Source of the DNA: JBNNGK01 sp050268245
GTDB taxonomy: Bacteria; Pseudomonadota; Gammaproteobacteria; Enterobacterales; Enterobacteriaceae
Length of the DNA: 64,000 nucleotides
Assembly (NCBI RefSeq): GCF_050268245.1
Contig: NZ_JBNNGK010000003.1
Location: forward strand, 324,534-388,533
Direction: 5' to 3'
Within the stretch, counting starts at the first letter, position 1, and each line of letters begins with the position of its first letter. The notes under the pieces are model-generated. The model did not search any database. It had not been told where the DNA came from and saw only the letters and a program-made list of their open reading frames with translations. The translations under genes were made by a program, and so were the position numbers. Positions 10,001 to 25,000 of the stretch are shown piece after piece.

Positions 10001-13000
10001 GATCGGGAGCGGCGTTTCGCGGCGGTCAGTTCTTTCGGCCACACGGGCACCAATGCCCACCTGGTACTGCAGAACGCAGAGGCGCCGGTGAAGCGCCTGG
10101 AGGAGCAATCAGGCCGCCATGAGCCGTATCTGATGGTGTTATCCGCTAAAAGTGAAGCTCAGTTGAAACAGATGGCGGCCAACCTGCTCGCCGCGGATGA
10201 ACCGCACAGCATGCGCGATCTCGCTTATACCCTGCAAGTCGGGCGAACGTCGATGCCGCATCGTCTGGCGTTGTTTAGCGACGGCTGGCATAGCCTGCAG
10301 GAAGCGTTGGGGCAATATCTTGCCAGCGGGGCGGAAATAAGCGCTTCGCTCGATGTGTATTATGCCGACGTATCGGGAACCGACCGTTCCGCCGCCGCGC
10401 AGGCATTGCTGCGTGACGAGGGAGGGACTCACGGGCTTCAAACCGGCCAGACGCCGCCTCTGGCGCGCCTGCAACTGGCCGCCTGGCTGCGCGGTGAGAC
10501 GGTGGATTGGGCGGCGTTATATCGCGATGCCGCGCCGCGCAGGATGCACCTGCCGACGTATCCTTTCGCGGAGGAACGTTATTGGTTCGCCTCGATGGAT
10601 GAGTTAAACGCTCTCGCGCCGCGTCGTGCGGCGGAGGCAGAGCAGAGTGACGCCGTTTGGATTGCTCGCGAAAGATGGCGGGAGCAGCCGCTGCCGGATG
10701 CCGTGAATCTCTGCGCCGGGCATTGCAACCGGCGCGTGATTTGCGTCCTTCCCGCCGCCGTTCAAACGACGCTGGGGGCCGGCATTATGCAGATTGCAGG
10801 AGAGGGCTCACCGGCGCTGTTCCTGCATGCGGCGCAAACAGAAGCCGATGCCTGCAGCCGTTTCTTTGCGCAACTGAAGATGACTGCGCAAACGGCAGAT
10901 GAACCTGAGTCGGTAAACGCGCTGTTGTGCGTCGTCGAACCTGAGACCGCGATGGACCAATTGGTGCCTCTGTTCCAGGGGGTGTTATCCAGCGGGCTCG
11001 AGGTCGGCCGTATTTTGATCGTCAGCGCCTTTACCGACGCTCTGGAGCGTTGTTACGCCGAGGCGTTGGTCGCTTTCGGCACCTCTTTGCGACGTGTTCT
11101 GCCGGAAGCAAACGTCTCGTTTGTCGGGTTCGACACGGCTCCGGGCGCTGAGCGCTGGCAGGGGGTAGCCGCATCGCTTCCCGCCGTCTGGGCTGAGCTG
11201 CAAAGCGAACCGGGCCAAAACGTGCTGTATCTCCAGGGCAAACGCCATGTGCTGGCGTACGAGCCGGTACAGATGGCCAGCGGAGCTCATGCCGTAAACA
11301 ACGATGAAAACGTGAAAGCGGAAAGTTGTTTGAAAGTGGGCGGATGTTACCTGATTACCGGAGGGCTAGGTGGGTTGGGGAGGATATTTGCGCGCTATCT
11401 GTGCGAAAACTTTATGGCGAAGGTGATCTTGATTGGTCGTTCTCCGCTTGAGCCGGGTAAACAGGCGGAGTTACGCGCCATCGAACAACATGGCGGTCAG
11501 ATTACCTACCTCCAGGCCGATGTGAGTGTGTTGTCGCAGATGGAGTCTCTGTTTGCAGACTGTCGGCGTCAGGGGATCAGGATTGACGGCATCTTGCATG
11601 CCGCAGGGGCGCAAACGCAGCAAACGCTGGCGGAGAAAGATCTCACCGGGGTTCATCAGGTGCTGGCGCCGAAAGTTCTGGGCGTTCAGGCGATTGATAA
11701 CGCCTGGCAAAGCGTATTCGGGGCAGAACACGCGCTGGACTTTATCGTTTACTTCTCGTCCAGCGCCGCTATTTTCGGCGATTTTGGCGCCGGTGATTAT
11801 GCCGTGGCGAATCGTTTCCAAATGGCTTACGCCAACAGCCGCCACCATGGCGTGCGGTCCGCCCGCAAGACGGTCGCTATCGGCTGGCCGGTGTGGGCAG
11901 ACGGCGGCATGACGCAGGGTTCGGCCGAACGGGAGCAGGCGACGTCCTTTTACCTGAAAACCAGCGGCCAGCGCGCATTGCGCAGTGAAGAAGGGGTGAG
12001 GGTATTCGAACAGTTGCTCGCCGGCGAAGAGGGCGCGGCGCTGGTCATGGCCGGCCGGCCCGATGCGCTGCAACGCTTGCTGGCGGGAGGACAGCGCCAA
12101 CAGCGCGCGAAAAATCGACCGGCAGACACCTCCGTTTACCCCCCTGAAATGAAAGGTCTGACGGTTGAACAGTGCGTGCTTTGGGAATTGCAGCAGACGG
12201 TGAGCGATATTTTAAGCATTGAGCGGCATCGTTTGCAGCATGACGTGAATCTGGCGGATTTCGGTTTTGATTCAATCAGCCTAGCGGAGTTTGCCGCCGC
12301 GCTCAGCCGGCGCTGGAAAATCGCTGTGTCGCCGGCTCTGTTTTTCGGGCATGCCACGCTGTCGCGGCTTAGCCAGTACTTTATGGCGACTCACGGGGCG
12401 TTAATGCACAGCTGTTACGGCTGTTCGCCAGGCGAGCGCGTGTCGGCAGACCCGAGCGTCCATGAGCTTCCTCCATCAGCCCGCAATCCGGGCATGCATA
12501 CCCCGGCGTCGACGCCGTCTGCGCAGGAAGAGCCGATCGCGGTGATCGGCATGAGCGGCCGGTTCCCCGGCGCCCGCGACGTTGAAGAAATGTGGCGCTA
12601 TCTGGCGGAGGGCAAATCGTCCGTCAGCCAGGTGAGCGAGGCGTATCTGCGCGGCCGTGACGAATCTTGCCGAGAGCATCGCAGCGCGTCGGCGCGCCAG
12701 CTGTGGTGCGGCGTCATGCCTGGCGTTGCGGAGTTTGACCCGTTGTTTTTTGAAATTTCGCCACGGGAAGCGCAGAACATGGACCCGGGCCAGCGCCAGC
12801 TTTTGCAGGAGACCTGGAAAGCGCTGGAGCATGCTGGTTATGGCGAACACTCGCTGCGACAGCACAGTATCGGTACGTTTGTCGGTGTCGAAGAGGGGGC
12901 CTATGGCCGTTTCACCGCGAGCGAGCAGGTTGAAATCACCGCCAATCATAACGGCATTCTGGCTTCGCGCCTGGCCTATTTCCTCGATCTGCATGGCCCG

Positions 13001-16000
13001 GTGCTGGCGATCAATACGGCCTGTTCATCCGGCTTGGTCGCAGCGCATCTGGCATGCGCCAGCCTGCGCAACCGGGAATGTGACACCGCATTGGCCGCCG
13101 GCGTCAGCCTGCAACTCTCGACGGAAGGTTTCGACATCATGGCGCGCTCAGGCATGCTGTCGGAGGACGGCACCTGCTATACCTTCGATCAGCGCGCCAA
13201 CGGCATGGTGCCGGGGGAAGCCGTCGTGGTGCTGGTGTTGAAACGGTTATCGCAGGCAGAGGCCGATGGCGACCGAATCCATGGCCTGATCCGCGCCAGC
13301 GGCATCAACTATGATGGCAAGACTAACGGGATCACCGCTCCGAACGGCGTGGCGCAGGCCGATTTGCTCAAATCCGTGTATCAACGCGCCGGCATTAGCC
13401 CGGCGCAAATTGAGTATATCGTCACGCACGGCACGGGCACCCGCCTTGGCGACCCGGTTGAGATCAATGCGCTGAATGAGGCGTTCAAAGCGCACACCGA
13501 TAAACAGGCTTTTTGCGCTCTGACATCGACCAAAACGAATTTCGGTCATACTTTCGCCGCCTCGGGCCTTCTGAGCGCAGTGAGCTTGATTGAGGCTTTG
13601 CAGCGGCAAATCATTCCCGCAAGCCTCAACTGCCAACAGGAAAATGACTACATCACCTGGGCGGAGAGTCCTTTCTACGTTAATAAAACAGCCCGCGCCT
13701 GGCCGAGGGTGGCGGATAAACGAAGAATGGGGGCGGTGAGCGCTTTCGGCATGAGCGGCACCAATGCGCATCTTCTCATCGAGGAATATGCGCAGGCGCC
13801 TGCGGCGCCAGAGCAGCAACGCAGCCATTATCTGCTCTGCTTGTCCGCCAAGACCGAGGAGGCGCTCTATCTCAAGGCCGGCGATCTGATGTCGCATTTG
13901 CAAAGATCGGAAACCGAGAGTCAGAGTCTGGCGGCGATCAGCTATACGTTGCTCCGCGGCCGTAGCCATTTCCGCTACCGCCTGGCTATCGTGGTCGCAG
14001 ATCGCGAGGGCGCCATCGTTAGCCTGCAGCAGGCCGAACATGGGCAGCGCCCCAATCTGTTTCGCGGTAACGGTATCCCTCTGGGCTTCATCGGGCAGCC
14101 GGCCATTCAAAAACACGTCGATGCGTTGCTGCACCAATCACAACGCAGTGCAGGGCAGGAATATCAGGAGAATTTGTGCGCGCTGGCGGATTATTACTGC
14201 CAGGGATACGTGCTGAAAGGTGACGAGCTGTTGCCGGACGTGTCCCGTTGCGTTGTCTTGCCGGCTTACCCCTTCGCCCGTGAACGCTGTTGGGCGGAGG
14301 GTGGTGCGTCATCGCCGGCGCGAAGCGCCGCCGCACACGGCGCGCTGCATCCGATGCTGCAGGAGAATGCTTCAACGCTGGGGGAGCTGCGTTTTCGCGC
14401 TGAATTCAGCGGCGAAGAGTTTTTCCTCAAGGATCACCGGGTTTACGGGCAGAAAGTGTTGCCGGGCGTCTGCTATCTGGAAATGGCGCGTGCGGCTTAT
14501 GCCAGCGCGGCCTCGCAGTCGGGTGCAACGCCTCAGCCGCTGCGCTTCAGCATGAAACAGGTTCTTTGGCTTCAGCCGGCGATCGCCGCACAACAGACCA
14601 TGACTCTTTACGTCGGGCTGTGTGAGCAGAACGAAGGGCTTGTTGACTATCGGGTGTATTCGGAAAGCGAAGGACAGCAGCGGAGGATCCACAGCCAGGG
14701 CGTGATTGTGCCGCATCTGAATGACGCCATCCCGGCGCGCCGCTCGCTGGACGTGGAGCAGTTGAAAAGCCAGATGACCGACCCCGGCTATCTGCCGGCG
14801 CAGTGCTACCAAAGGTTCCGCAGCATGGGGCTCGAGTATGGCGAATCATTCCAATGCATTGAACAGTTGCTGACGGGAGATCGCCAAGTGTTGGCCAAAA
14901 TTGCGCTGCCGAAAGCGGCAACCCTGCAGGGGCTCGGTTTGCACCCGAGTTTGATCGACGCCGCATTGCAAACCAGCCTGGGGCTGCATGGCTCTGAGCC
15001 GCGCCCCGACGCCGCCTATGTACCGTTTGCGCTGGAGCAGTTGGAGGTCTTTGGCAACATCGACACCCGGCTCTGGGTCTGGCTGCGGCTGGTCACAACC
15101 GATAACGCGGCGGATCCGCAAGTGCAAAAAATGGACGTCGATCTCTGCGATGAACGGGGGCATATCTGCGTGAGCTTGCGCGGCTTCTCGACCCGCATGC
15201 TGTCGGTAACTCACCCGTCTGAACAAGACGAGCCTGCGGTCGAGACGGCCGTTAGCTCACAGCGCAAAACGTTAAGCGGGACTGAATACTTCTTGCAAGA
15301 TCACGGCGGGTTGTTGCCGGGCATGCTGTCGCTGGCGTGGATGAGCGAATTGGCGGCGGCGCATCTCCAGCCAGAAGATCCTCCGTCCGTCATTGGGCTC
15401 AAACAGGTGGTCTGGCGGCAACCCGTGGCGGTGGGTGTGCACGGAGCCGATATTGATTTGCACCTGAGCCGGGATCAACAAGGTTATCGCTGCACGGTCA
15501 GTTCGCAGGGCGCGATGCACGCGCAGGCCCGAGTGATGACCGTCTCAACCAGCGAACAGGTGCTTCAGCCGTTGCCGCTTGAAGAGATCGCGCAGCGCTG
15601 TCGGCAGCGCAGGGAACAGAGCGCCTGCGCCGAGTTTTTTGCGGCGGCGATCGGACCAAGGTTGCTCGGCATCACCCGCTATGACCAGGGGCATCAAGAA
15701 GCGTTGATCGCGCTGGAAACGCCGGGCGATGTTGACGGCGAGACGGTGGCGCTGCACCCAACCCTGATGAACGGGGCCGTTTTGGCCGCGATCATGTTGT
15801 CCACCGGCGGCGAGCGGCAAAGCGATCGCCCGCTGATGCCGTTTGGCCTGGATGAACTGCGAGTCCACCGGCCATTGCCGGGGAGCGTGTTGGCCTATAT
15901 TCGCCAACACCCTTCAGAGAGCGGCTCTACGCAGCAGATCGTCAGTTGTGATATCTGGTTTACCGATCGCCACGGCCATATCCTGGTCGAAATGAAGGGG

Positions 16001-19000
16001 CTGAAAATGATCGCAGCGCCTGCGGCGTCGCTGGTCTTTGCCCGACCTTTGTGGACCCGTCAACACATAGCCGTTCTCCCGCACGCTGAACGGGCTACAG
16101 ACGCGCCGCCATGTTTTATCCTGGCGCAGGGGCATGATGCGTGGCAAACCGCGTTGCAAACCGCCTGGCCTGCTTGCCGGGTCATGCGCCTGTCGTCTGA
16201 TGCAGATCAGACACCGGCGCAATTGACGCTTTGTCTGCAGCAGTTGTTTGCCCAAATTAAAGAAAGCGCGCTTGCCTGCACGGAACAGGCCCAGCGGCAG
16301 GTGCTGTTCATACTGGCGGCGGAACCGGTTAACGCGTCGTGGCTGTCTGCGGCGGCAGGGCTGCTCAAAACGGCCCGCCAGGAACAGCCGGGCCTTAATG
16401 GAAAAGTGATCCGCTACCCGAATACCGCTGACGCGGCCATGCAGTTGCCGACCCAGTTGCGTGCCGAAATGCAGGCGACAGAGGGCGCCGTCGAGATTCG
16501 TTACGACGCGGCGGGGGGCAGAAGCGTGCGGGAGTGGCACCCAACCGCGCTGACTGACGCCGCCGATGTACCGCCGATGGCTGCCGGCTCCGTTATCTGG
16601 ATCACCGGCGGGCTGGGCGGTATTGGCTATCAGTTGGTCCGTGAACTGGGGGGGCGCTATCAGGCTCGTTTCGTCCTGAGCGGCCGTTCCGCTTTACAGG
16701 GCCTCAATGAGCAACGCCTTGCGGCGCTGCGACAGCAGGGCGCCCAGGTGGCTTACTATCAGGGTGATGTGACCGATCCTGAGCAAGTTCGTCGTTTGGT
16801 GGGGCAAATTCTGCACGATGAGGGCCAATTGAATGGCATCATCCACAGTGCGGGTGTCACGCGTGACGCATTCATTGTCAATAAAACCGCATCTGAAGTA
16901 CTTGAGGTATTAGGGCCGAAAGTCGCGGGTACACTGGCTTTGGATGAGGCAACCCGGGATTGCGATCTGGACTTCATGGTGCTGTTCTCCTCTTTGAGCA
17001 GCGCGTTTGGCAATACCGGCCAGGCTGACTATGCCTGCGCCAATGGTTTTATGGACGGCTTCGCCTTCAAGCGTAACCAGCAGGTTGCCGATGGTTTGCG
17101 GCGCGGAAAAACCCTGTCGTTGAACTGGCCGCTTTGGCGCGATGGCGGTATGGGAATTTCCGATCAAGCCGCTGAACAGCTCAGGCGGCAGTCGGGTTTG
17201 GTACCGATGCCCACCGCCGTGGGGATAGAGGCGTTGCTTCTGGGGCTGCACAGCCTGGAGCCGCAGTTGGCGGTTATGTATGGCGAAGCCGGGCAGATCG
17301 AGCGCCGGCTCTCGGAGACACGCGATCCGCTGCCTGCGGGATCATCAAGCTGCGAAGAGGCACCCCGGCAACGGGCAGGCGAAAACAGCTCGGTTCTGGT
17401 TGCACGCGTCCACACCATGCTGGTCAGCATGGTGGCTCAGTTGCAAAAGCTCGATGAGAACAAGGTTGAACTGGATATGGAACTGTCCAAGTATGGCTTT
17501 AATTCTATTGATTTCACCGAGTTTGCCGGCCGTCTCAATAAGACCTATGGCTTGACACTGATGCCGACGGTGTTCTTTGAACATTCCACCCTGCGGGCGA
17601 TGGGTCATCATCTGGCCGACACTTATCCCGACGCGGTCGCGCAAATAGTGGGCGCTGTGGAAATGGCGGCCGCCAAAGAACCGGCTCCAATCATCACCGC
17701 CACCCGCCTGGCAACGCGGGGTGATGGTGAAAAAACCTTTGGCTGGCGGACGGCGGCTTATGCGTCAGCACCACAGCAAGAAGCCCCGGCCACTGCCTCA
17801 GCGGCGACGGACGGGCCGCAAGAGCCGGAAGCGATAGCGGTTATCGGCATGAGCGGCCGCTTCCCCCAGTCGCGCAATCTAGATGAGTTCTGGCGAAAAC
17901 TGGAAGCGAATCAGGATTTGATCAGCACGGTTCCGGCCGATCGTTGGAACTGGCGGGAATATTATGGAAACCCGCATGAAACGCCCGGAAAAACCAACGT
18001 GACTTGCGGCGGGTTCATGCAGGATGTCGATTGTTTCGACCCGCTGTTTTTTGGCATTTCTCCACGGGAAGCCCAGTCATTGGACCCGCAGTTCAGGATT
18101 TTCCTAGAAACGGTCTGGGCGACGATTGAGGATGCAGGCTATCGCGCCAGTGACTTATCGGGCAGCAACACCGGGGTGTTTGTCGGGGTATCGACCTCCG
18201 AATACAAAGACGCCTGGCTGAAGTATTCCCACGATAAGTTCGGCATCGGCGATCCCCCTTGGCTTTCTCACTTCGCGCTGGCCAACCGTGTGTCTTACAT
18301 ACTGAACCTCCATGGCCCGAGCGAACCCGTTGATACCGCCTGTTCCAGTTCACTGGTCGCCATTCACCGGGCGATAGAAGCGATGCGCGCCGGCAGCTGC
18401 GATATGGCCCTGGTCGGCGGCGCCAACATTATCGTCAATCCGGGGATCACCATCACCGCCGGAGAAGCGGGGATCCTTAGCGAAGACGGCCGTTGCAAAA
18501 CCTTTGATATCAGCGCAGACGGCTATGGCCGTGGCGAAGGCGTCGGAGCCATTCTGCTCAAACCTCTGCGCCAGGCGATTGCCGATGGCGATCGCATTCA
18601 CGGCCTGATCCGCGGCAGCGCCGAGAATCACGGCGGTAAAGCAACGTCGCCCACCGCGCCGAACCCGGTTGCGCAGCAGGCGCTGTTGACCCAGGCCTAT
18701 CGCCGCAGCGGCATCGATCCGGCGAGGGTGGGGTATATCGAGACCCATGGCACGGGAACCCGGCTGGGCGATCCGATTGAGATCAATGGGTTGAAAAAAG
18801 CGTTCGCCGCCTTGTACCAAGAGCGAGGGCAATCCATGCCGAGCGACGCGGGTTGTGGGCTCGGATCGGTAAAAACCAATATCGGCCACCTGGAAGCCGC
18901 CGCCGGCATTTCTGGCGTCCTGAAAGTGTTATTGATGTTCCGTCACCAGAAAATGCCTGGCAACGTTCATTTGCAGACGGCGAATCCGTATTTGGATCTT

Positions 19001-22000
19001 GCCGATAGTCCGTTCTACCTGGTGCGGGAAACGCAGCCATGGCCGGCGATGCAAGACGCCGGTGGCAGGCCGCTGCCGAGAATAGCCGGCGTCAGCAGTT
19101 TTGGCATCGGCGGGGCGAATGCGCACATCGTTCTCGAAGAGTACGTGGCGGAACCGGCCGGCAGCGTTATTGCCTCCTCAACGAGGCCGGCGGCGATTGT
19201 CTTGTCAGCAAAAAAAACCGCTCGCCTGGAGGTAGTCGTACAAGGTTTGGCCACCTACCTGGATTCTGCGGCCTTTGCCGAGCAGCAGCCGAGCCTGGCG
19301 GATATCGCTTATACCCTGCAAGTGGGGCGCGAAGGCATGGATGAACGACTGGCCTTCGTCGCCGACTCCGTGCCGGCCTTGCAAGACACATTGTCCCGCT
19401 ACCTTGCCGACGCCAAATCGGCGCCGGGCATCTATTGCGGCAATGCGAAAGCGGGCAATGGCGCCTTATTGGCTGCGGCTGATGAAGACCTTCAGGCCTG
19501 GTGCCGACAAGGCGAGTACGACAAGTTACTGGCGGCCTGGGTGCAGGGCGCCGTCGTTGACTGGAAAGCGCTGTATTCCGCGGCAACGCCACCCCGCAAG
19601 ATCGGCTTGCCGACTTACCCGTTCGCACGGGATCGTTTCTGGTTGAAAGAGAAAGCCACCGCGGCCGGCGAGAACGGAGAGGCGACGGCGCCAGTCATCC
19701 CATCCCAACCTTATCGTTTGCACCCGCTGGTACACCGCAATACCTCCGATCTGACCGCGCTCAGCTTTACCTCCTGGTTTGATGGCAGCGAGTTTTTCCT
19801 GTCAGACCATGTAGTGATGGGGAAACGGCTTTTGCCTGGCGTCGCCTATTTGGAAATGGCGCGCGCCGCCGTTGAACAGACGGTGGGGCATGAGCGGCGT
19901 CTGCAGTTGACTCAGATCGTCTGGATTCGCCCTTACATCGCTGCTGGCGAAAACGGCCTTTCCCCTATGACGGTAAAATTGCTGCCGCAATCGCCGACGG
20001 TGATTCGGTTCGAAATTTGTTCTCAGATGGCGGATGGCCAAACCCAGACGCATTGCCAGGGAAAAGCGATCGTTGCGGACTCGTTTGCGACTAGCGAAAC
20101 CCTGCTCGATCTGTCGGTTGCGCTGACCGAGCACCAGGAAGGTACGCTGGAGAAAGCCGAATGTTACCGGGCTTTCCATCAGTTGGGGATCGAATACGGC
20201 GCCGGACATCAGGGCATTGAACGGCTGCATATCGCCAGCGGGCGCGTGCTTGCGCAACTGGCGCTGCCCGCCCCCCTCAACGATACGCTGGGCGAGTATG
20301 TTCTGCATCCCAGCCTGATGGATTCTGCATTACAGGCGACGCTGGGGTTGTCCCAGGATCATCGGCTGGGTTTGCCGTTTGAACTGGAGTCACTGGAGAT
20401 CCTGCACCACTGCACGTCCAGAATGTGGGCCCGCATTGCGTATGAGCATGGTGCCGAGCCTGCGCTACGGGCGAAAGTGCAGAAACTGACCGTTGAGCTA
20501 TACGACGATGCCGGGCGGCTCTGTGTTCATTTTCGGGGATTCAGCGCCCGCGCGCTTGAACCCGCCACGCCGCCCGGCAATGGCACGCTGTTGCTGGTGC
20601 CGACGTGGTCGCGTAAACAGGTCCGGAGCGATGTCGTTGCTCCGCAGGCGTACACCCACCGTCAAACACTCTTCTGCGGCGAACCTTCCGTCGCGAAAGC
20701 CATGGGGCTGACGGATGACCTGATTTTCCCGGCGCTGGACCGTGAAGAGCATATCGCCCTGGACTTTCAGCAGCAGGCGCTGGCCTTATTTGGCCGGGTA
20801 AAATCCCTGTTGGATGGGCGGCCCAGGCAGCCGATGCTGTTGCAAGTGGCGGTTGCCGGGGCGCTGCCCGCGCCGTTTTCCGCCGCGCTCTGCGGGGTGT
20901 TAAAAACGGCGCGTTTAGAGAATGGCCAGTTTATTGGCCAACTGATTGAGCTGGAGGCGACGGCACGCGCCGATGAGATTAACGACAGGCTGCGGGAAAG
21001 CAGCCTCGTGCCGGAAGATATTCACATACGCTACGGCCGGGAGGGGCGCCAGGTTTTATCCTGGCGGGAAGTGCGCTCACTCACCGGAAGCTCCGCCGTG
21101 CCTTCAGCGTCAGGGGCAGCCCGCATGCCGTGGAAAGAGCGGGGCGTTTATCTGATTACCGGCGGTGCGGGCGGGTTGGGGCTTATTTTTGCCACAGAGA
21201 TTGCCCGCCAAACCCGCGGAGCCAGGCTGATCCTCACCGGACGAACACCGATGAACGATCGGATCCAGGCCGCCGTCAGCCAGTTGAACGCGCTGGGCGC
21301 TCAGGTTGACTACTGCCGGCTTGACGTCTGCGATCGCTCAGGGGTTGAGGCGTTAACCGCCAGCACCATAGCGAAATACGGCGTCATCAACGGCGTGCTG
21401 CATTGCGCCGGCGTGCTGCGCGATAGCTACATCCTGAAAAAGTCGCCGGAGGATTTTCTGGCCGTACTCGCACCTAAAGTGCGAGGGACGGTGAACCTGG
21501 ATCTGGCCCTGGCGCGGCATCCGCTGGATTTCTTTATTCTCTTTTCCTCGACCGCGGCCGCCTTGGGCAATCCAGGGCAGGCTGATTATGTTACGGCGAA
21601 CGGTTTCATGGATGCTTACGCTCACTACCGCCAGCGGCAGGTGGCGGCTAAGGCGCGGATGGGCAGAAGTCTGACAATCAACTGGCCGCTGTGGAAAGAA
21701 GGCGGCATGGTGGTTGATGACGCATCTGAAACCCTGATGTACCAGAATACGGGCATGATCGCGATGTCTGCGGATGTCGGCCTGCAGGCTTTCTATCAGG
21801 CGCTTGAGCGGGAAGAAAACCAAGTGCTGGTGATCGCCGGCGACATTGAAAAGTTGCGCCTGACATTGGCCAAGGGTAATGAACAGCACCGCGGTGAGCC
21901 GGCTGCAGGCTGCGGGCAGAATGCGGCGGCGCAGATTGACAAAACGGGGCTGGAAGAGGCGGTGCAACAGCTGTTGATCCGCGAAGTCTCCGTATTGCTT

Positions 22001-25000
22001 GAGGTGGCGGCGACTGAGATCGATCTGGACCTCGAATTGACGGAGCTGGGCCTCGATTCCATTCTGACAACCGGGTTCGCCAACACGCTGAATCAGCGGT
22101 ATCAGCTCGACCTGCTGCCAACCCTGTTCTTCGAGTATCCAACGATTGCGGCGCTGAGCGGTTATCTGACGGCAACCTATCAGACCGCATTCGCAGCAAG
22201 GTTTACCGCGTTCTCCCAGCCGGAAACCGGGGAGCAACACCTGGTTGAACGGGCTGCGCCGGCGCCTCGGATAGCCGAAGAGGCATCTGCCCAGGCGGTG
22301 GATATACCGGCGTTGCATGAAGCGGTTCAGTCGCTTCTGATGCAGGAAATCTCAGCGTTGTTGCATGTGGACGCCGCTGACATCGATAACGATATTGAGC
22401 TAAGCGAGCTGGGCTTCGACTCCATACTGACGACCAGTTTTGCCAATAAATTGAACCGGCAATATACGCTGGAACTGCTGCCGACCGTGTTTTTCGAGTA
22501 CCCGACCGTTGCGGGATTAACGCATTATCTGGCCGAACGCTATCGGGCGCGTTTTAGCCGACTGTTTGCCGCGCAAGTGATGGCGCAAGCCCCGCAAAGC
22601 GATGAGGCGCCGGCGCATGATGCCTCAGCCGAGCGAGCGCCCCAGCCGAAACCGTCCGCCTCACCCGCCGTTCACGACCGGCACGACGCGCAGGAAGCGA
22701 TCGCCATTGTGGGGATGAGCGGCAGTTTCCCTATGGCGCCGGATCTGGACGCCTACTGGGAAAATCTATTGCAGGGGAAAGATTGCATCAGCGAGGTGCC
22801 GCCAGAGCGTTGGAATTGGCGGGATTCCCTGCAGGCTGTACACAGCGCTGAAAATCGCGACAGTATTCGCTGGGGAGGATTCATTCAGGATATGGCGGAA
22901 TTCGATCCGCTCTTTTTCGGTATCTCCCCCCGAGAGGCCGAACTGATGGATCCGCAACAGCGGCTGTTGATGACCCATGCCTGGAAAGTGATTGAAGAGG
23001 CAGGTTACTCGGCTGCTTCCTTGGCCGGCAGTACGCTGGGCATTTATGTCGGTACGGGAAACACCGGTTATGCGGGTCTGATCGTCGATGCGAAACTTCC
23101 GGCGGAAGGTTTCACCGCAACGGGGATTGTGCCTTCGGTTGGCCCGAATCGCATGAGCTATTTCCTCAATGTGCATGGGCCGAGCGAGCCGATTGAAACG
23201 GCGTGTTCCTCTTCACTCATCGCCATTCATCGCGGTGTTTCAGCCCTGCGTCATGAAGGCTGCGATATGGTGATCGTAGGCGGCATTAATACATTGGTCA
23301 CGCCGGATACGTTCGTCAGTTTCTGCAAAGCGGGCATGCTCGCCGCCGATGGCCGTTGTAAAACATTCTCCAGCCAGGCTGATGGTTATGTGCGCGGCGA
23401 GGGCGCGGGCATGCTGTTGCTGAAGCGTTTATCGGCGGCCGAAGCGGACGGCGATCATATTTATGGCGTCATCCGCGGCAGCGCGCAAAATCACGGCGGG
23501 CGCGCCAGTTCCTTGACCGCGCCGAATCCAAAAGCGCAGGCGGCCCTGTTGGCCAGCGCCTACCGCGATGCCGGCATCGACCCCAGGACGGTCGGCTACA
23601 TTGAGGCGCACGGGACGGGCACAAAACTCGGCGATCCGATTGAGATCAATAGCCTGAAAGCCGCGTTTCACGATATGCAGGCTCTCTATCCGGGCGAGAA
23701 ATATCCTGAGGCGGAGTGCGGCGTCGGGTCGGTGAAAACCAACATCGGGCATTTGGAGATGGCGGCAGGTATTGCCGGCGTCATCAAAGTGTTGCTGCAG
23801 CTGAAACACCAGACGTTGGTGAAGAGCCTGCACTGTGAAGAACTGAATCCCTATATCGATTTCACGAACACGCCATTCTATGTCGTGCAAGAGAATCGCC
23901 CCTGGCGCGCATTGCGAAACGCGCAGGGTGACGCGTTGCCGCGCCGGGCCGGCGTCAGTTCTTTTGGCTTCGGCGGCGCCAATGCGCATATCGTGATCGA
24001 GGAATATCGCGGCAATCGGTCGGTACTGCCGGCGCCGCAATCGCGCTATGTGATCCCGTTGTCAGCCAGGGATGATGTTCGCTTGCGTGACGTAGCCCAG
24101 AACCTCCGGCGATATCTGGATGCTAAACGGGAAAACCCTGAGCTGACGCTAATGAATCTGGCCTATACGCTGCAAGTCGGGCGGGACGCCATGACGGCGC
24201 GGCTGGGCTGGATCGTGCAGTCCCTCGACGAACTGAGGGCAAAGCTGGACGACTTTTTGCAGGGTAACGAGGAACCCGGCGAGATCTACCGCGGCCAGCG
24301 CAGCAGCCACAATGCTCTGGTGGCGCAATTCTCGGCCGATGAAGAACTGCGCGAAGCCATCGCGAAATGGGTGGCGCGCGGTAAATACGCCAGGCTGCTG
24401 AGCCTTTGGTGCCAGGGGCTGGAGCTTGATTGGTCGGGCTTATATCAAGGACTGCAGCCGCTTCGCCTGAGCCTGCCGACCTATCCCTTTGACCGCCATG
24501 CTTTCTGGCTTCCCGCCGCTCAAGGACAAGAACGCGCCGTTCCCCACGTCTTGGCGCATGACGCTCACCGCCAGTCGGAAAAAACAGGCGGCATACCGTC
24601 GCCATCCCTGGCGGACGGCCCGCCGCAGAAGGCCGAGGTGCGCTTTGATCTTGAGGTTTACCTGACCGCGCTGATCGGCCGGCAGCTCAAAGTGGCCGAA
24701 GCGGCGATCGGCCCGGATACCGCTTTGGAGGAGTTGGGCATGGATTCGGTCGTGTCCATCGCGCTGTTAAATGACATCCGCGAAACGTTCCCGCAAGTCT
24801 CCCGCTCGCTGTTTATGGAATACCACACCGTCGGTGAAATTCAGCTGTATCTGCGCAGCCATTTCAGCGAACGGCTAGCCATGCTGAGTAACCCAGGGCC
24901 GTTGTCAGAAGCGGAGCCAGAGCCTAAACAGGAAGAAAGCAAAATTCGCACGGAGGAGGTGCGGGCGCAAAATATCAGCATCATCGGCATGGCGGGGATC

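Noticed and set aside
21353..22318. Long antisense open frame (about 320 codons) opposite OocN
   Set aside because: It mirrors a GC-rich PKS KR-ACP region, has no RBS or recognisable domain, and similar antisense frames occur opposite most PKS repeats (for example 13247-14137 and 43301-44182).
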